33,134 bases of DNA from JAEYFP01 sp047602645 (GTDB lineage Bacteria; Bacillota; Clostridia; Lachnospirales; Lachnospiraceae), in NCBI GenBank assembly GCA_047602645.1, contig JASGGU010000040.1, forward strand, positions 1-33,134. The letters run 5' to 3'. Below are positions 14,135 to 22,165 of this stretch, piece by piece. Both the position numbers and the translations under genes were made by a program. A model generated the notes under the pieces. It saw nothing but the letters and a program-made list of their open reading frames with translations, did no database searches and was not told where the DNA came from. Positions within the stretch are counted from its first letter, which is position 1; each line of letters starts with the position of its first letter.

Positions 14135-14761
14135 CTATTCTTCATATTCCAATTTTCCTACGGATACCTCATAGGCAACCCGCTTTTCCAGCTCCTCGTC
14201 GGAAACACGCTTCATATATTCCCTGCTCTGGATACGCCCATATACCTTTGTCCGCTTTCCGACTTCAAAGTTTGCGGCAAATCTGGCGTTCCTTCCCCAG
14301 CAGATGCATGGGATATAGTCACTCTTTCCATATGGCCTGTTTACGGCTAACAGCAGATCGGTGATTTCTCTTCCAAGCGGCGTTTTTCGGTAAATAGGAG
14401 GTTTGCAGATATAACCGTCTAAAAAAATCTGGTTTGTTTTCTGGTTTTCTTCGATTTCGTCTATGTAGGACACTTCTCTTACAAATACAGATAATACAAG
14501 CCGGTTTTTCTTTTCCTCATGCCTGTTATAAGAACGAAATTGTCCGATAATGGAAATTTTACAGCCCTTATAATCCTCCTGCACATTCATCAGCCGCTCC
14601 GATACCATGAGGGGAATCACATCGGCTGAGTCGCTCAATCGGCTTACCAGAAGATCTATCATATAGAACCCCTCTCCGAACACCTCGTGGCTGTAAGTGA
14701 AATCACCGATAATTTCTCCCATCATTGTTACCTGATTGTTTTCAATTACTTTATCTGTCAT
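14135..14761 (-). CDS. Single-stranded-DNA-binding-like protein with two OB-folds
   Basis: 208 residues, longer than ordinary SSB (about 150-180) and built differently. Two OB-fold-like halves: residues about 8-100 (NNQVTMMGEIIGDFTYSHEV to VLSVFVREVSYID) and about 108-195 (NQIFLDGYICKPPIYRKTP, DLLLAVNRPYGKSDYIPCIC, WGRNARFAANFEVGKRTKVY). The second half has the classic SSB order: strand, WG, helix, then strong GR-containing strand (VYGRIQSREY). The usual disordered Gly-rich tail with DDDIPF tip is missing; it ends KLEYEE. It probably binds single-stranded DNA as a special SSB paralogue. ATG 14761 follows GGGAG at seven bases. The annotation as SSB family is safe; its exact role is not. Confidence 0.85.
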   Translation of the reverse strand: MTDKVIENNQVTMMGEIIGDFTYSHEVFGEGFYMIDLLVSRLSDSADVIPLMVSERLMNVQEDYKGCKISIIGQFRSYNRHEEKKNRLVLSVFVREVSYIDEIEENQKTNQIFLDGYICKPPIYRKTPLGREITDLLLAVNRPYGKSDYIPCICWGRNARFAANFEVGKRTKVYGRIQSREYMKRVSDEELEKRVAYEVSVGKLEYEE

Positions 14762-14878
14762 TTTAGTTCTCCCTTCCTGGAGGGCACCGTAACCCCCGCT
14801 TCAGAATTTTTTCTAGTTCGGTATTACTATATATATGAAGGGATTTTTACTTTATGATGATTTGATGCCATAAATCGT

Positions 14879-14932
14879 TCACCTTTTTCTCCGATAATGC
14901 GGGTGTATTCCTTTCCAATCTGCATTTTTCAT
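14879..14932 (-). CDS. Possible 17-residue ORF upstream of the ssb-like gene
   Basis: ATG 14932 has a strong AAAGGAG six bases upstream and reads MKNADWKGIHPHYRRKR before TGA. The last codons are basic (CGG AGA AAA AGG). A second tiny frame (VNDLWHQIIIK) starts at a GTG overlapping the stop. It may be a leader peptide controlling the ssb-like gene 118 bases downstream, or chance. Confidence 0.25.
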   Translation of the reverse strand: MKNADWKGIHPHYRRKR

Positions 14933-14999
14933 TTCAAGCTCCTTTTTTTCTACAAGATTCGCGGTAAAAGCATTTTTTCTTTGAATTATTTGATTTTTC

Positions 15000-15027
15000 T
15001 TGTTTTCCCAGAAATATGTGCTATACT
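15000..15027 (+). promoter_or_regulatory. Sigma-A promoter of typA
   Basis: TTGTTT (15000-15005), 16 bp, TATACT (15022-15027). Transcription should start near 15034. Confidence 0.7.
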
Positions 15028-15046
15028 ATTACGGTTGAGCATACTT

Positions 15047-15069
15047 TTCCAGTCCAGACTGGAATTTTT
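15047..15069 (+). terminator. Terminator-like hairpin in the typA leader
   Basis: TTCCAGT-CCAG-ACTGGAA (7-bp stem, 4-base loop) followed by TTTTT. It lies only about 13 bases after the predicted transcription start and 44 before the ATG. It is a weak attenuator or an operator-like palindrome. Confidence 0.4.
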
Positions 15070-15112
15070 AAATTAATGAAGCGTCACACACCGAATCAGG
15101 AAGGAAGGTTTT

Positions 15113-16945
15113 ATGTTAACCAAAAGAGAGGATATTCGAAATATTGCGATCATCGCCCATGTCGACCACGGCAAAACGACGCTCGTGGACGTGCTGCTGC
15201 GACAAAGCGGCGTCTTTCGCGAAAATCAGGAAGTCGCCGAACGTGTCATGGACTCCAATGACATTGAACGTGAGCGGGGTATCACAATTTTATCTAAAAA
15301 TACGGCTGTTACTTATCAAAATACAAAGATCAATATCATCGATACACCGGGACATGCCGATTTCGGCGGCGAGGTAGAGCGGGTTCTGAAAATGGTAAAC
15401 GGTGCGGTGCTCGTTGTCGATGCATTTGAAGGGACGATGCCGCAGACAAAATTTGTTCTAAAAAAGGCCCTCGCCTTAAAACTGCCTGTCATCGTCTGTG
15501 TCAACAAAATCGACCGTCCGGAGGCACGCTGCGAAGAAGTTGTGGATGAGGTATTAGAGCTGTTCATGGATTTGGATGCCTCCGACAAGCAGCTTGACTG
15601 TCCGTTTATATTCGCTTCCGCAAAGACCGGCCAGGCAGGACTCGACTATAAAAACGTGGGGCCAAACATGGTGCCGCTGTTTGAAGCAATCCTTGATTAT
15701 ATTCCCGCGCCTGAGGGTGACACAAACGCCGGTACGCAAGTACTCATCAGCACGATTGATTATAACGAATATGTCGGCCGGATTGGAGTCGGCAAGGTCG
15801 ATAACGGAATCATCCGCGTCAATCAGGATGCTGTCATCGTCAACGCGCACGAGCCTGAGAAGCAGAAAAAGGTAAAGGTCAGTGCACTTTATGAGTATGA
15901 CGGATTGAACAAGATCAATGTCAAGGAAGCCGGTATCGGCTCGATTGTTGCAATTTCGGGTATTTCCGATATTCACATCGGGGATACGATCTGTGCACCC
16001 GAAAATCCCACGCCGATTCCGTTTCAAAAAATATCGGAGCCGACAATTTCAATGCAGTTTATGGTCAATGATTCCCCTCTTGCCGGACAGGAAGGCAAAT
16101 ATGTGACCTCCCGCCATTTAAGAGACCGCCTGTTCCGCGAATTGAATACCGATGTCAGCCTGCGTGTTGAAGAAACCGATACGACAGAATGCTTTAAGGT
16201 ATCCGGCCGCGGCGAGCTGCACCTTTCTGTGCTGATCGAAAACATGCGCAGAGAGGGTTATGAATTTGCGGTCAGCAAGGCTGAGGTTTTGTACCATACC
16301 GATTCCAAGGGCAGAAAAACAGAGCCGATGGAGCTTGCCTATATTGATGTACCGGAAGCGTTTACCGGCACCGTTATTGAAAAGCTTGGTCAGAGAAAAG
16401 GCGAGCTGCAGAATATGACACCTATAACCGGCGGCTACACAAGAATGGAATTCTCGATTCCCGCTCGCGGACTGATCGGCTACCGCGGTGAGTTCATGAC
16501 CGACACGAAAGGAAATGGCATTATCAATACCATTTTCGATGAATATGCACCCTTCAAGGGCGATATCCAGTTCCGCAAACAAGGCTCTCTTATCGCTTTT
16601 GAAACCGGCGAATCCATTACTTACGGCCTCTTTAACGCACAGGAGCGCGGTATTCTGTTTATCGGGCCCGGCGAAAAGGTCTATGCCGGCATGATCATCG
16701 GACAGAGCGGTAAGCCGGAGGATGTAGAAATCAACGTATGTAAAAAGAAACAGCTCACGAATACTCGTGCTTCGGGTTCAGATGAAGCGTTGCGTCTCTC
16801 TCCGCCTAAAATCTTGAGTTTGGAGCAGGCATTGGAATTTATCGATACGGATGAGTTGCTTGAAATCACGCCGGAAAGCCTGCGTATTCGAAAAAAGATA
16901 CTTGACCCGACGCTCAGAAAACGGTCTTCCTTTAAGAAGTCATAA
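15113..16945 (+). CDS. typA: Translational GTPase TypA/BipA
   Basis: 610 residues, normal length. A ribosome-associated GTPase of the EF-G-like group, involved in growth under stress and ribosome assembly. GTPase motifs: G1 AHVDHGKTT (residues 15-23), G2 around ERERGITI, G3 DTPGH, G4 NKIDRP near 131, and the SAKTG G5 near 170. Then domain II, domain III, and the BipA-specific C-terminal domain (YRGEFMTDTKGNGIINTIFD, GIIGQ-like GMIIGQSGKPEDVEINVCKK, TNTRASGSDEALRLSPPK). GGAAGG precedes ATG 15113. It is a single gene with its own promoter; its last six bases overlap the 3' end of mgtE on the other strand. Confidence 0.98.
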   Translation: MLTKREDIRNIAIIAHVDHGKTTLVDVLLRQSGVFRENQEVAERVMDSNDIERERGITILSKNTAVTYQNTKINIIDTPGHADFGGEVERVLKMVNGAVLVVDAFEGTMPQTKFVLKKALALKLPVIVCVNKIDRPEARCEEVVDEVLELFMDLDASDKQLDCPFIFASAKTGQAGLDYKNVGPNMVPLFEAILDYIPAPEGDTNAGTQVLISTIDYNEYVGRIGVGKVDNGIIRVNQDAVIVNAHEPEKQKKVKVSALYEYDGLNKINVKEAGIGSIVAISGISDIHIGDTICAPENPTPIPFQKISEPTISMQFMVNDSPLAGQEGKYVTSRHLRDRLFRELNTDVSLRVEETDTTECFKVSGRGELHLSVLIENMRREGYEFAVSKAEVLYHTDSKGRKTEPMELAYIDVPEAFTGTVIEKLGQRKGELQNMTPITGGYTRMEFSIPARGLIGYRGEFMTDTKGNGIINTIFDEYAPFKGDIQFRKQGSLIAFETGESITYGLFNAQERGILFIGPGEKVYAGMIIGQSGKPEDVEINVCKKKQLTNTRASGSDEALRLSPPKILSLEQALEFIDTDELLEITPESLRIRKKILDPTLRKRSSFKKS

Positions 16946-18283
16946 ATGCAGTAATTGTGTTGCTACCTGAAAATAGATAATCAGAGAAAGCGCATCCATA
17001 ATTGTTGAAATAAACGGGCTTGCCATGACTGCCGGATCAAAACCGAGCTGCTTTGTAACCATCGGCAGCACACAACCCACAATTTTGGCAAAAAATACGG
17101 TCGCAAGCAGTGTCAGGCATACAACAAGCCCGACAACAACAGGTACATGATCGACAAGCATGACCTTTACAAAGCTTGCGGCCGCAAGCGTAATGCCGCA
17201 GAGAATCGCCACGCGTGACTCCTTCCAGACGATGCCCAAAATGTCCTTAAACTCGATCTCATTCAGCGACAGTCCCCGGATAACCGTCGCAGATACCTGT
17301 CCTCCTGCATTACCACCCGTACCGGTCAGCATCGGAATAAACGAAGTCAGTACGATATATGCGCCAAGCGCTTCTTCATAATGTGTAATGATCTTTCCGG
17401 TCACCGTAGCAGAAATCATCAATAACAGCAACCATGGAATACGCTTTTTCCACATTTCCCAGACACCGGTCTTCATATAGGGTTTATCGGTCGGCACAAT
17501 AGCCGCCATTCGTTCGATATCCTCTGTCGCCTCTTCACGCATAATATCAACGATATCGTCAATCGTAATAATTCCAACAAGGCGGTTCTCATTATCAACA
17601 ACAGGCATTGCGGTGAAATCATATTTGGAAAAAAGCATTGCGACCTCTTCCTGATCCGTCAGAGTGTTGATCGAAATGACATTTTCCTCCATAATATCCC
17701 CAATGACCTCATCCGCTTTATGGATCAGCAAATACCGAAGTGACACCGTTCCGATTAGGTGTCTCTCCCTGTCAAGTACATAACAGATGTTGATGGTCTC
17801 GCTGTCAATCCCTACCTTGCGGATCCGCTCAATCGCCTGCTCTACAGTCAGCGTCTCCTTTAAATCCACAAACTCGACTGTCATAATGCTTCCCGCGGAA
17901 TATTCGGGATATCGGAGCAGATGGTTAATATCTCTCCTCGTTTCCGAATTTGCACCCGCAAGCAGCTTTGTAACAACACCCGCCGGCATTTCCTCCATCA
18001 AGTCGGTCGCATCGTCAGCCATCAGATTATTGATAATATTGGCAGCTTCATTATCCGTCAGGGAAGTAATAATAATCTGTTCTGTTTCAATAGGAAGGTA
18101 CGCAAAAATATCTGCCGCGATAGTTTTTGGCAGAATGCGAAATACCTTGATCAATTCCTTTCCGGGTAGCTCTTCTAAAACGGCAGCAATATCGGCCTCA
18201 TTCCATTCGACAAGTTCCTGGCGAAGACGGGTATACTGCTTGTTCTCAATTAATTCCTGGATTTCTTCCATAGACATAGACAT
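16940..18283 (-). CDS. mgtE: Magnesium transporter MgtE
   Basis: 447 residues, the family's usual 450. The cytosolic MgtE N domain occupies about 5-125 (superhelical; VLEELPGKELIKVFRILPK, LMADDATDLMEEMP). A CBS pair at about 130-250 follows (MTVEFVDLKETLTVEQAIER, FTAMPVVDNENRLVGIITID). The plug helix and five membrane helices fill 270-447, with the pore motif FIPMLTGTGGNAGGQVSATV. It is a Mg2+-gated channel that closes when cytosolic Mg2+ is high. Three in-frame ATGs (18283, 18277, 18271) exist; the first has AGGAG nine bases upstream. Its promoter is at 18459-18487, with a leader of about 170 bases that contains hairpins and an overlapping small ORF. No M-box riboswitch was recognised. Confidence 0.97.
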   Translation of the reverse strand: MSMSMEEIQELIENKQYTRLRQELVEWNEADIAAVLEELPGKELIKVFRILPKTIAADIFAYLPIETEQIIITSLTDNEAANIINNLMADDATDLMEEMPAGVVTKLLAGANSETRRDINHLLRYPEYSAGSIMTVEFVDLKETLTVEQAIERIRKVGIDSETINICYVLDRERHLIGTVSLRYLLIHKADEVIGDIMEENVISINTLTDQEEVAMLFSKYDFTAMPVVDNENRLVGIITIDDIVDIMREEATEDIERMAAIVPTDKPYMKTGVWEMWKKRIPWLLLLMISATVTGKIITHYEEALGAYIVLTSFIPMLTGTGGNAGGQVSATVIRGLSLNEIEFKDILGIVWKESRVAILCGITLAAASFVKVMLVDHVPVVVGLVVCLTLLATVFFAKIVGCVLPMVTKQLGFDPAVMASPFISTIMDALSLIIYFQVATQLLHL

Positions 18284-18368
18284 AGTAGTATTCTCCTTTA
18301 TATGTAGTTTTTATGTGAGACGATCGCCCGGGAACATCTGATGACGAGTTATTCGCTGTCTTCTTCAT
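18246..18368 (-). CDS. Possible 40-residue leader ORF overlapping the mgtE start
   Basis: ATG 18368, preceded by AAAGGTGG, reads 40 codons (MKKTANNSSSDVPGRSSHIK to GRNPGIN) to TGA at 18246-18248. It overlaps the first 38 bases of mgtE in another frame. In-frame upstream codons reach an ATG at 18446 without ribosome binding site. The C-terminal half includes YYYVYVYGRNPG, which is partly forced by the mgtE ribosome binding site and start. Ribosomes on this ORF would cover the mgtE start, so it could regulate mgtE translation. It is a candidate, not a proven gene. Confidence 0.35.
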   Translation of the reverse strand: MKKTANNSSSDVPGRSSHIKTTYKGEYYYVYVYGRNPGIN

Positions 18369-18406
18369 AAAAACCACCACCTTTCCACTATGTCCGCCCG
18401 GCGGTG
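18369..18406 (-). promoter_or_regulatory. Terminator-like hairpin in the mgtE leader, with competing helix
   Basis: On the minus strand CACCGCC (18400-18406) can pair with GGTGGTG (18375-18381), followed by G and five T (18369-18373). The same CACCG can instead pair with an upstream CGGTG (18419-18423). The two helices exclude each other, as in terminator/antiterminator pairs. The 3' arm also contains the ribosome binding site of the leader ORF. Confidence 0.45.
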
Positions 18407-18458
18407 AAAAACCGATACCACCGAAGCCATGGACCTGATATGTCATTCGTACTGTTTC

Positions 18459-18487
18459 ACTATAGCAAACAGCAATTTTTTAGTCAA
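18459..18487 (-). promoter_or_regulatory. Sigma-A promoter of mgtE
   Basis: TTGACT (18482-18487), 17 bp, TATAGT (18459-18464) on the minus strand, starting ten bases after the yigZ stop codon. Confidence 0.8.
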
Positions 18488-18496
18488 GAAAAATTA

Positions 18497-19150
18497 TTAC
18501 TCCTCAAACAAAAGAAGTTTACCGTTTACATCCGCATAACAGCATTCACTGCCCTTTTCAAGCACTGCCTGCCCGCTTGTTACTTCGGTAATTTCCAAAA
18601 CAGCCTGTTCCAATGCGGCTTTCGGAAGCAGAACTTCAAATGCGACCTTTTCGGCATAATCCGATTTTAATGAGGAATAACCATTTTTTTCAAATACGTA
18701 TTGCAGCTTTCCGATACCGGAGTAATCTGTCGTAACCGACAGCCTTCTGCCGAATTTCTTCTCAATCACAAGGCAGCTTTTCAGCCCCTCTTTTACGGCA
18801 CACTGATAGGCACGCACAAGTCCGCCGGTACCTAACAGCGTCCCGCCGAAATAACGCGTCACGACGACAGCAATATTCCTGATTTCTTCGCCTAACAGCA
18901 CCTCCAGCATTGGGCGGCCCGCCGTACCGCTCGGCTCTCCGTCATCCGAACAGCGCGTCAGCCCGGCATTCCTGCCTATTACAAAGGCGGTGCAGTTATG
19001 CGCGGCATCCCAGTAATGCTTTTTCATTTCATTAATGAAGACAACGGCCTCCTCCTCTGTCGCCGCAGGCCTCACCGTTGCAATAAACCGAGACTTCTTC
19101 TCTTCGATTTCTCCCTCACCGCCCTCATACAGGCATCGGTAACTATCCAT
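18497..19150 (-). CDS. yigZ: YigZ/IMPACT family protein (UPF0029)
   Basis: 217 residues, typical of YigZ/YvyE. The N-terminal UPF0029 domain (about 15-120) shows EIEEKKSRFIATVRPAATEE, HNCTAFVIG, SDDGEPSGTAGRPMLEVL and VVTRYFGGTLLGTGGLVRAY, the family signature. A ferredoxin-like C-terminal domain (about 140-205) follows. The IMPACT family is tied to translation control in eukaryotes; the bacterial role is unclear. Start: a TTG at 19156 has AGAGG at six bases, while ATG 19150 has it at twelve. ATG is chosen because it gives the family-like start MDSYRCLYEGG; the TTG remains possible. It has its own near-consensus promoter at 19223-19251. Confidence 0.92.
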   Translation of the reverse strand: MDSYRCLYEGGEGEIEEKKSRFIATVRPAATEEEAVVFINEMKKHYWDAAHNCTAFVIGRNAGLTRCSDDGEPSGTAGRPMLEVLLGEEIRNIAVVVTRYFGGTLLGTGGLVRAYQCAVKEGLKSCLVIEKKFGRRLSVTTDYSGIGKLQYVFEKNGYSSLKSDYAEKVAFEVLLPKAALEQAVLEITEVTSGQAVLEKGSECCYADVNGKLLLFEE

Positions 19151-19222
19151 TTGCAAGCAATTCCTCTCGTATTTTTAAATTTAACCACACTTTTTGCATG
19201 AAATTCTTAAAATCTGTATACA

Positions 19223-19251
19223 ATCATATCAGTGCTGCATTCCCCCGTCAA
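19223..19251 (-). promoter_or_regulatory. Sigma-A promoter of yigZ
   Basis: TTGACG (19246-19251), 17 bp, TATGAT (19223-19228) on the minus strand. Confidence 0.75.
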
Positions 19252-19313
19252 TGCCAAGAATGGCGTGAGCAGTAACAAAGAAACGAAAACTTTTCTTAAA
19301 AAATCTATTTTTG

Positions 19314-19342
19314 CTTTATTTACATAAGAATTATGCTATAAT
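19314..19342 (+). promoter_or_regulatory. Extended -10 promoter of the penicillin-binding protein gene
   Basis: TATAAT (19337-19342) preceded by TGC gives an extended -10 (TGCTATAAT). The -35 region (CTTTAT/TTTATT) is weak. A UGUC-GUAA-GACA mini-hairpin lies at the probable transcription start. Confidence 0.7.
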
Positions 19343-19380
19343 GTCGTAAGACATTTATCTTAAAAGGAAGTTTATTTCAT

Positions 19381-19401
19381 CCCTGCAGCTATGCGGCAGG
19401 G
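19381..19401 (+). promoter_or_regulatory. Leader hairpin before the penicillin-binding protein gene
   Basis: CCCTGC-A-GC-TAT-GC-G-GCAGGG forms an 8-bp stem 12 bases upstream of the AAGGAGG ribosome binding site. It may stabilise the leader or tune translation. Confidence 0.4.
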
Positions 19402-19428
19402 TGTCAGTATAGTAAGGAGGCCATACTC

Positions 19429-22068
19429 ATGAATTATGGTAGACGCGGTGCAAGAAAGAGACAGAAGGAGCTTTCTTCACAAACTACAAAAATAGGGAAA
19501 TTTTTTGCCATCACGCTTTTTAAGGCGCTGGTATTTGCTGTTGTCGCGGTCGGAGTTGTCGGCCTGTGTGCCGGTATCGGCCTGTTTATGGGCGTCATCG
19601 ATACCGCACCTGATGTGTCCAATATCGACGTGTCTCCCGCCGGTTTTTCCACAACCGTATATGATAATGAAGGAAACCAGATCACAAAGCTCGTCGCGGA
19701 AAACTCGAACAGAATCTATATTACAATCGATAAGATCCCCGAACATTTGCAGAATGCATTTGTTGCGATCGAGGATGAACGTTTTTATACGCATAACGGC
19801 ATTGATATCCAGGGTATTATCCGTGCGGGTGTCACAGCTCTGACGAGCGGCGATTTATCGCAGGGAGCCAGTACGATCACTCAGCAGTTACTGAAAAATA
19901 ATGTCTTTACGTCGTGGACTGCCGAGTCTTCCAAGATTGAAAGCTTCAAGCGTAAATTTCAGGAGCAATATTGTGCGGTGCAGCTTGAAAAAGAAATGGA
20001 CAAGGCTACCATTCTGGAAAATTATCTGAATACGATTAACCTTGGGCAGGGAACCCTAGGGGTACAGGCAGCTTCTCTGCGTTATTTCGGCAAACCGGCA
20101 TCAGAGCTGACAATTTCTGAATCCGCAGTTATTGCTGCGATCACACAGAATCCATCCCGTTGGAATCCGATCTCCCACCCGGAAAATAATACAGAGCGCC
20201 GTAAATCAGTCCTTGTCAAGATGCGCGACCAAGGCTATATTTCGCAGGCCGAATATGATGAAGCGCTTGAGGACGATGTGTATTCCCGCATTAAAACTGT
20301 GGACGAGCAGACACAAAAAAATACAATCTACACGTATTTCGTCGATGAATTGACCGCACAGGTTATTGATGATTTGCAGGAAATCAAGGGCTATTCCTAT
20401 ACACAAGCATATAATTCCCTGTACAGCGGCGGTCTGAGCATCTTCACGACACAAGACCCCGGCGTCCAGAAAATATGCGACGAGGAATTTGCCAATACGG
20501 AAAACTATCCGGAGGATACCAAGCTCTATTTAAATTACGAGCTGACCTATGAGGATGCGAACGGCGAAACAGTCAATTTCAGCACGCAGAGCTTTGAAGC
20601 CTACTTCAAGCAGGAAAGCCCGAAATTTAATATGATTTTCTCAAGTGAAGAGGAAGCGCAGGAAAAAATCGACACATATAAAGCGGCCGTCACGGAACCG
20701 GGCTACAAGTTTATAGCCGAAAACGCCACACTGACCCCACAGCCGCAGGCATCCATCAGCGTCATCGATCAGTCTAGCGGAGAAGTTCTCGCTATCGTCG
20801 GCGGACGCGGACAAAAGGCTGCCAGCCTGACACTCAACCGCGCAACGGATACGAAGCGTCAGCCGGGGTCCTGCTTTAAGGTGCTCGCAGCTTACGCTCC
20901 GGCCCTCGACAGTGCCGGTTTCACGCTCGCTTCCACACAGGTCGACGAACCTTACAATTATGCCGACGGACGACCGGTTTCCAACTGGTACAGTACCGGT
21001 TACAAGGGGATCTGCACCATCCGCTACGGTATCGAGCAGTCGTTGAATATCGTTGCTGTCAAGACACTGACAGACATCACGCCGCAGCTTGGCTTTGACT
21101 ATCTGCTGAATTTCGGATTTACGACACTCGTAGAGCGCCGCACAGAGGCAAGCGGTGCGATTTCCACTGATATTACACAGGCACTCGCACTCGGCGGTGT
21201 AACCGACGGTGTGACAAATCTTGAGCTGACCGCAGCTTACGCCGCTGTCGCCAATAAGGGAACCTATACAAAACCGATGTTCTACACGAAGATTGTAGAT
21301 CATGACGGCAACGTGCTCATTGACAATACGCCAAAGACCCGTCAGGTAATTAAGGAAACAACTGCTTTCCTGCTGACAAGCGCGATGGAGGACGTTGTTA
21401 CAAAGGGTACCGGTGCCAAGGTTAATTTCGGCAATATGGCAATTGCGGGAAAAACCGGTACAACTTCAAGCAATGTGGACGTCTGGTTTGCGGGCTATAC
21501 ACCTTATTATACCTGTGCCACATGGGCGGGTTATGACAACAACGTCCACATGAGCGGCTCCGAAACAAGCGTCGCAAAAAATCTGTGGAAATCGGTCATG
21601 GGAAGAATTCACGAGGGAATGGAATATAAGTCCTTTACGACGCCCGAGGGCATTACGACAGCCACTGTCTGCAAAAAATCCGGTAAGCTCGCCGTTGCGG
21701 GACTCTGTTCCTTGGACGGCAGCGCCATCACGGAATACTTCGCTACCGGCACGGTGCCTACCGAAGTCTGTGACAGGCATGTTGTTGGTAATGTATGTGC
21801 GCTCACCGGTCTGCGGGCAGGCGATACTTGTCCTTACGCGACACCTGGTGTCATCGTTGTGGACGCGGAGGATGATGTATACGCATCCACTCCTTACTGT
21901 ATCCACAGTTATTTGAACGGTGTTCCTCTCTTTGCCATACCGGAAGGCATGACGATAGAAGATTTTATCGTCAACCCTGCCAACACAACGACAACCACAC
22001 CCGATGCCGGAACAGCAGCACCGGATACTTCGATCCCTCTGGACCCAAATGCGGTGATCTCTCAATAA
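19429..22068 (+). CDS. Class A penicillin-binding protein (bifunctional transglycosylase/transpeptidase)
   Basis: 879 residues; builds and cross-links peptidoglycan outside the membrane. A basic N-terminus is followed by one membrane anchor (about 28-54). The GT51 glycosyltransferase at about 80-260 shows catalytic EDERF (115-119), GASTITQQLLKN (146-157) and LNTINLGQGTLGVQAASLRYF. The transpeptidase at about 435-720 shows the active-site motif S481-C-F-K484 (RQPGSCFKVL), S538-L-N540 and K675-T-G-T (AGKTGTTSSN). The C-terminal tail (about 740-879) contains seven cysteines in phrases such as VAGLCSLDGS and VCALTGLRAGDTCPY, and ends in a Thr/Pro-rich stretch. ATG 19429 has AAGGAGG eight bases upstream. 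It is a single gene with its own promoter and terminator. PBP1a/PonA-like; the exact subclass is not certain. Confidence 0.96.
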   Translation: MNYGRRGARKRQKELSSQTTKIGKFFAITLFKALVFAVVAVGVVGLCAGIGLFMGVIDTAPDVSNIDVSPAGFSTTVYDNEGNQITKLVAENSNRIYITIDKIPEHLQNAFVAIEDERFYTHNGIDIQGIIRAGVTALTSGDLSQGASTITQQLLKNNVFTSWTAESSKIESFKRKFQEQYCAVQLEKEMDKATILENYLNTINLGQGTLGVQAASLRYFGKPASELTISESAVIAAITQNPSRWNPISHPENNTERRKSVLVKMRDQGYISQAEYDEALEDDVYSRIKTVDEQTQKNTIYTYFVDELTAQVIDDLQEIKGYSYTQAYNSLYSGGLSIFTTQDPGVQKICDEEFANTENYPEDTKLYLNYELTYEDANGETVNFSTQSFEAYFKQESPKFNMIFSSEEEAQEKIDTYKAAVTEPGYKFIAENATLTPQPQASISVIDQSSGEVLAIVGGRGQKAASLTLNRATDTKRQPGSCFKVLAAYAPALDSAGFTLASTQVDEPYNYADGRPVSNWYSTGYKGICTIRYGIEQSLNIVAVKTLTDITPQLGFDYLLNFGFTTLVERRTEASGAISTDITQALALGGVTDGVTNLELTAAYAAVANKGTYTKPMFYTKIVDHDGNVLIDNTPKTRQVIKETTAFLLTSAMEDVVTKGTGAKVNFGNMAIAGKTGTTSSNVDVWFAGYTPYYTCATWAGYDNNVHMSGSETSVAKNLWKSVMGRIHEGMEYKSFTTPEGITTATVCKKSGKLAVAGLCSLDGSAITEYFATGTVPTEVCDRHVVGNVCALTGLRAGDTCPYATPGVIVVDAEDDVYASTPYCIHSYLNGVPLFAIPEGMTIEDFIVNPANTTTTTPDAGTAAPDTSIPLDPNAVISQ

Positions 22069-22083
22069 AGGAATCAAAGAATC

Positions 22084-22130
22084 AAAAATACGCCTTGATC
22101 GGCTTAAAGCCGGTTTCAAGGCGTATTTTT
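22084..22130. terminator. Bidirectional intrinsic terminator
   Basis: AAAAATACGCCTTGA and TTCAAGGCGTATTTTT pair, with an inner GGCTT-TA-AAGCC stem. T-runs exist on both strands. It serves the penicillin-binding protein gene (+) and the convergent receiver-like gene (-). Confidence 0.9.
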
Positions 22131-22165
22131 ATGTTATTTAAATGTTTTTCTTTCCTTACATCTTT

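Larger units (their letters stand above)
14762..15112. other. Divergent intergenic region between ssb-like gene and typA
   Basis: About 350 bases, AT-rich. It holds the typA promoter (15000-15027), a terminator-like hairpin in the typA leader (15047-15069), and on the minus strand a very small ORF at 14879-14932. No convincing promoter was found for the ssb-like gene. Confidence 0.6.

Noticed and set aside
18246..18446. Longer 66-codon version of the mgtE leader ORF starting at ATG 18446
   Set aside because: No ribosome binding site, and the start is only a few bases after the predicted transcription start. The shorter start at 18368 has one. A leaderless start cannot be fully excluded.
18369..18458. 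M-box (Mg2+) riboswitch before mgtE
   Set aside because: The conserved core segments (for example GTTAGGTGAGGCTCC) are absent, and the leader is too short for the complete M-box.
20641..22119. Two long minus-strand open frames (about 220 and 217 codons) within the penicillin-binding protein gene
   Set aside because: They are shadows of a gene with clear GT51 and transpeptidase motifs. The proteins are rich in Cys/Arg, have no ribosome binding site and resemble nothing known.
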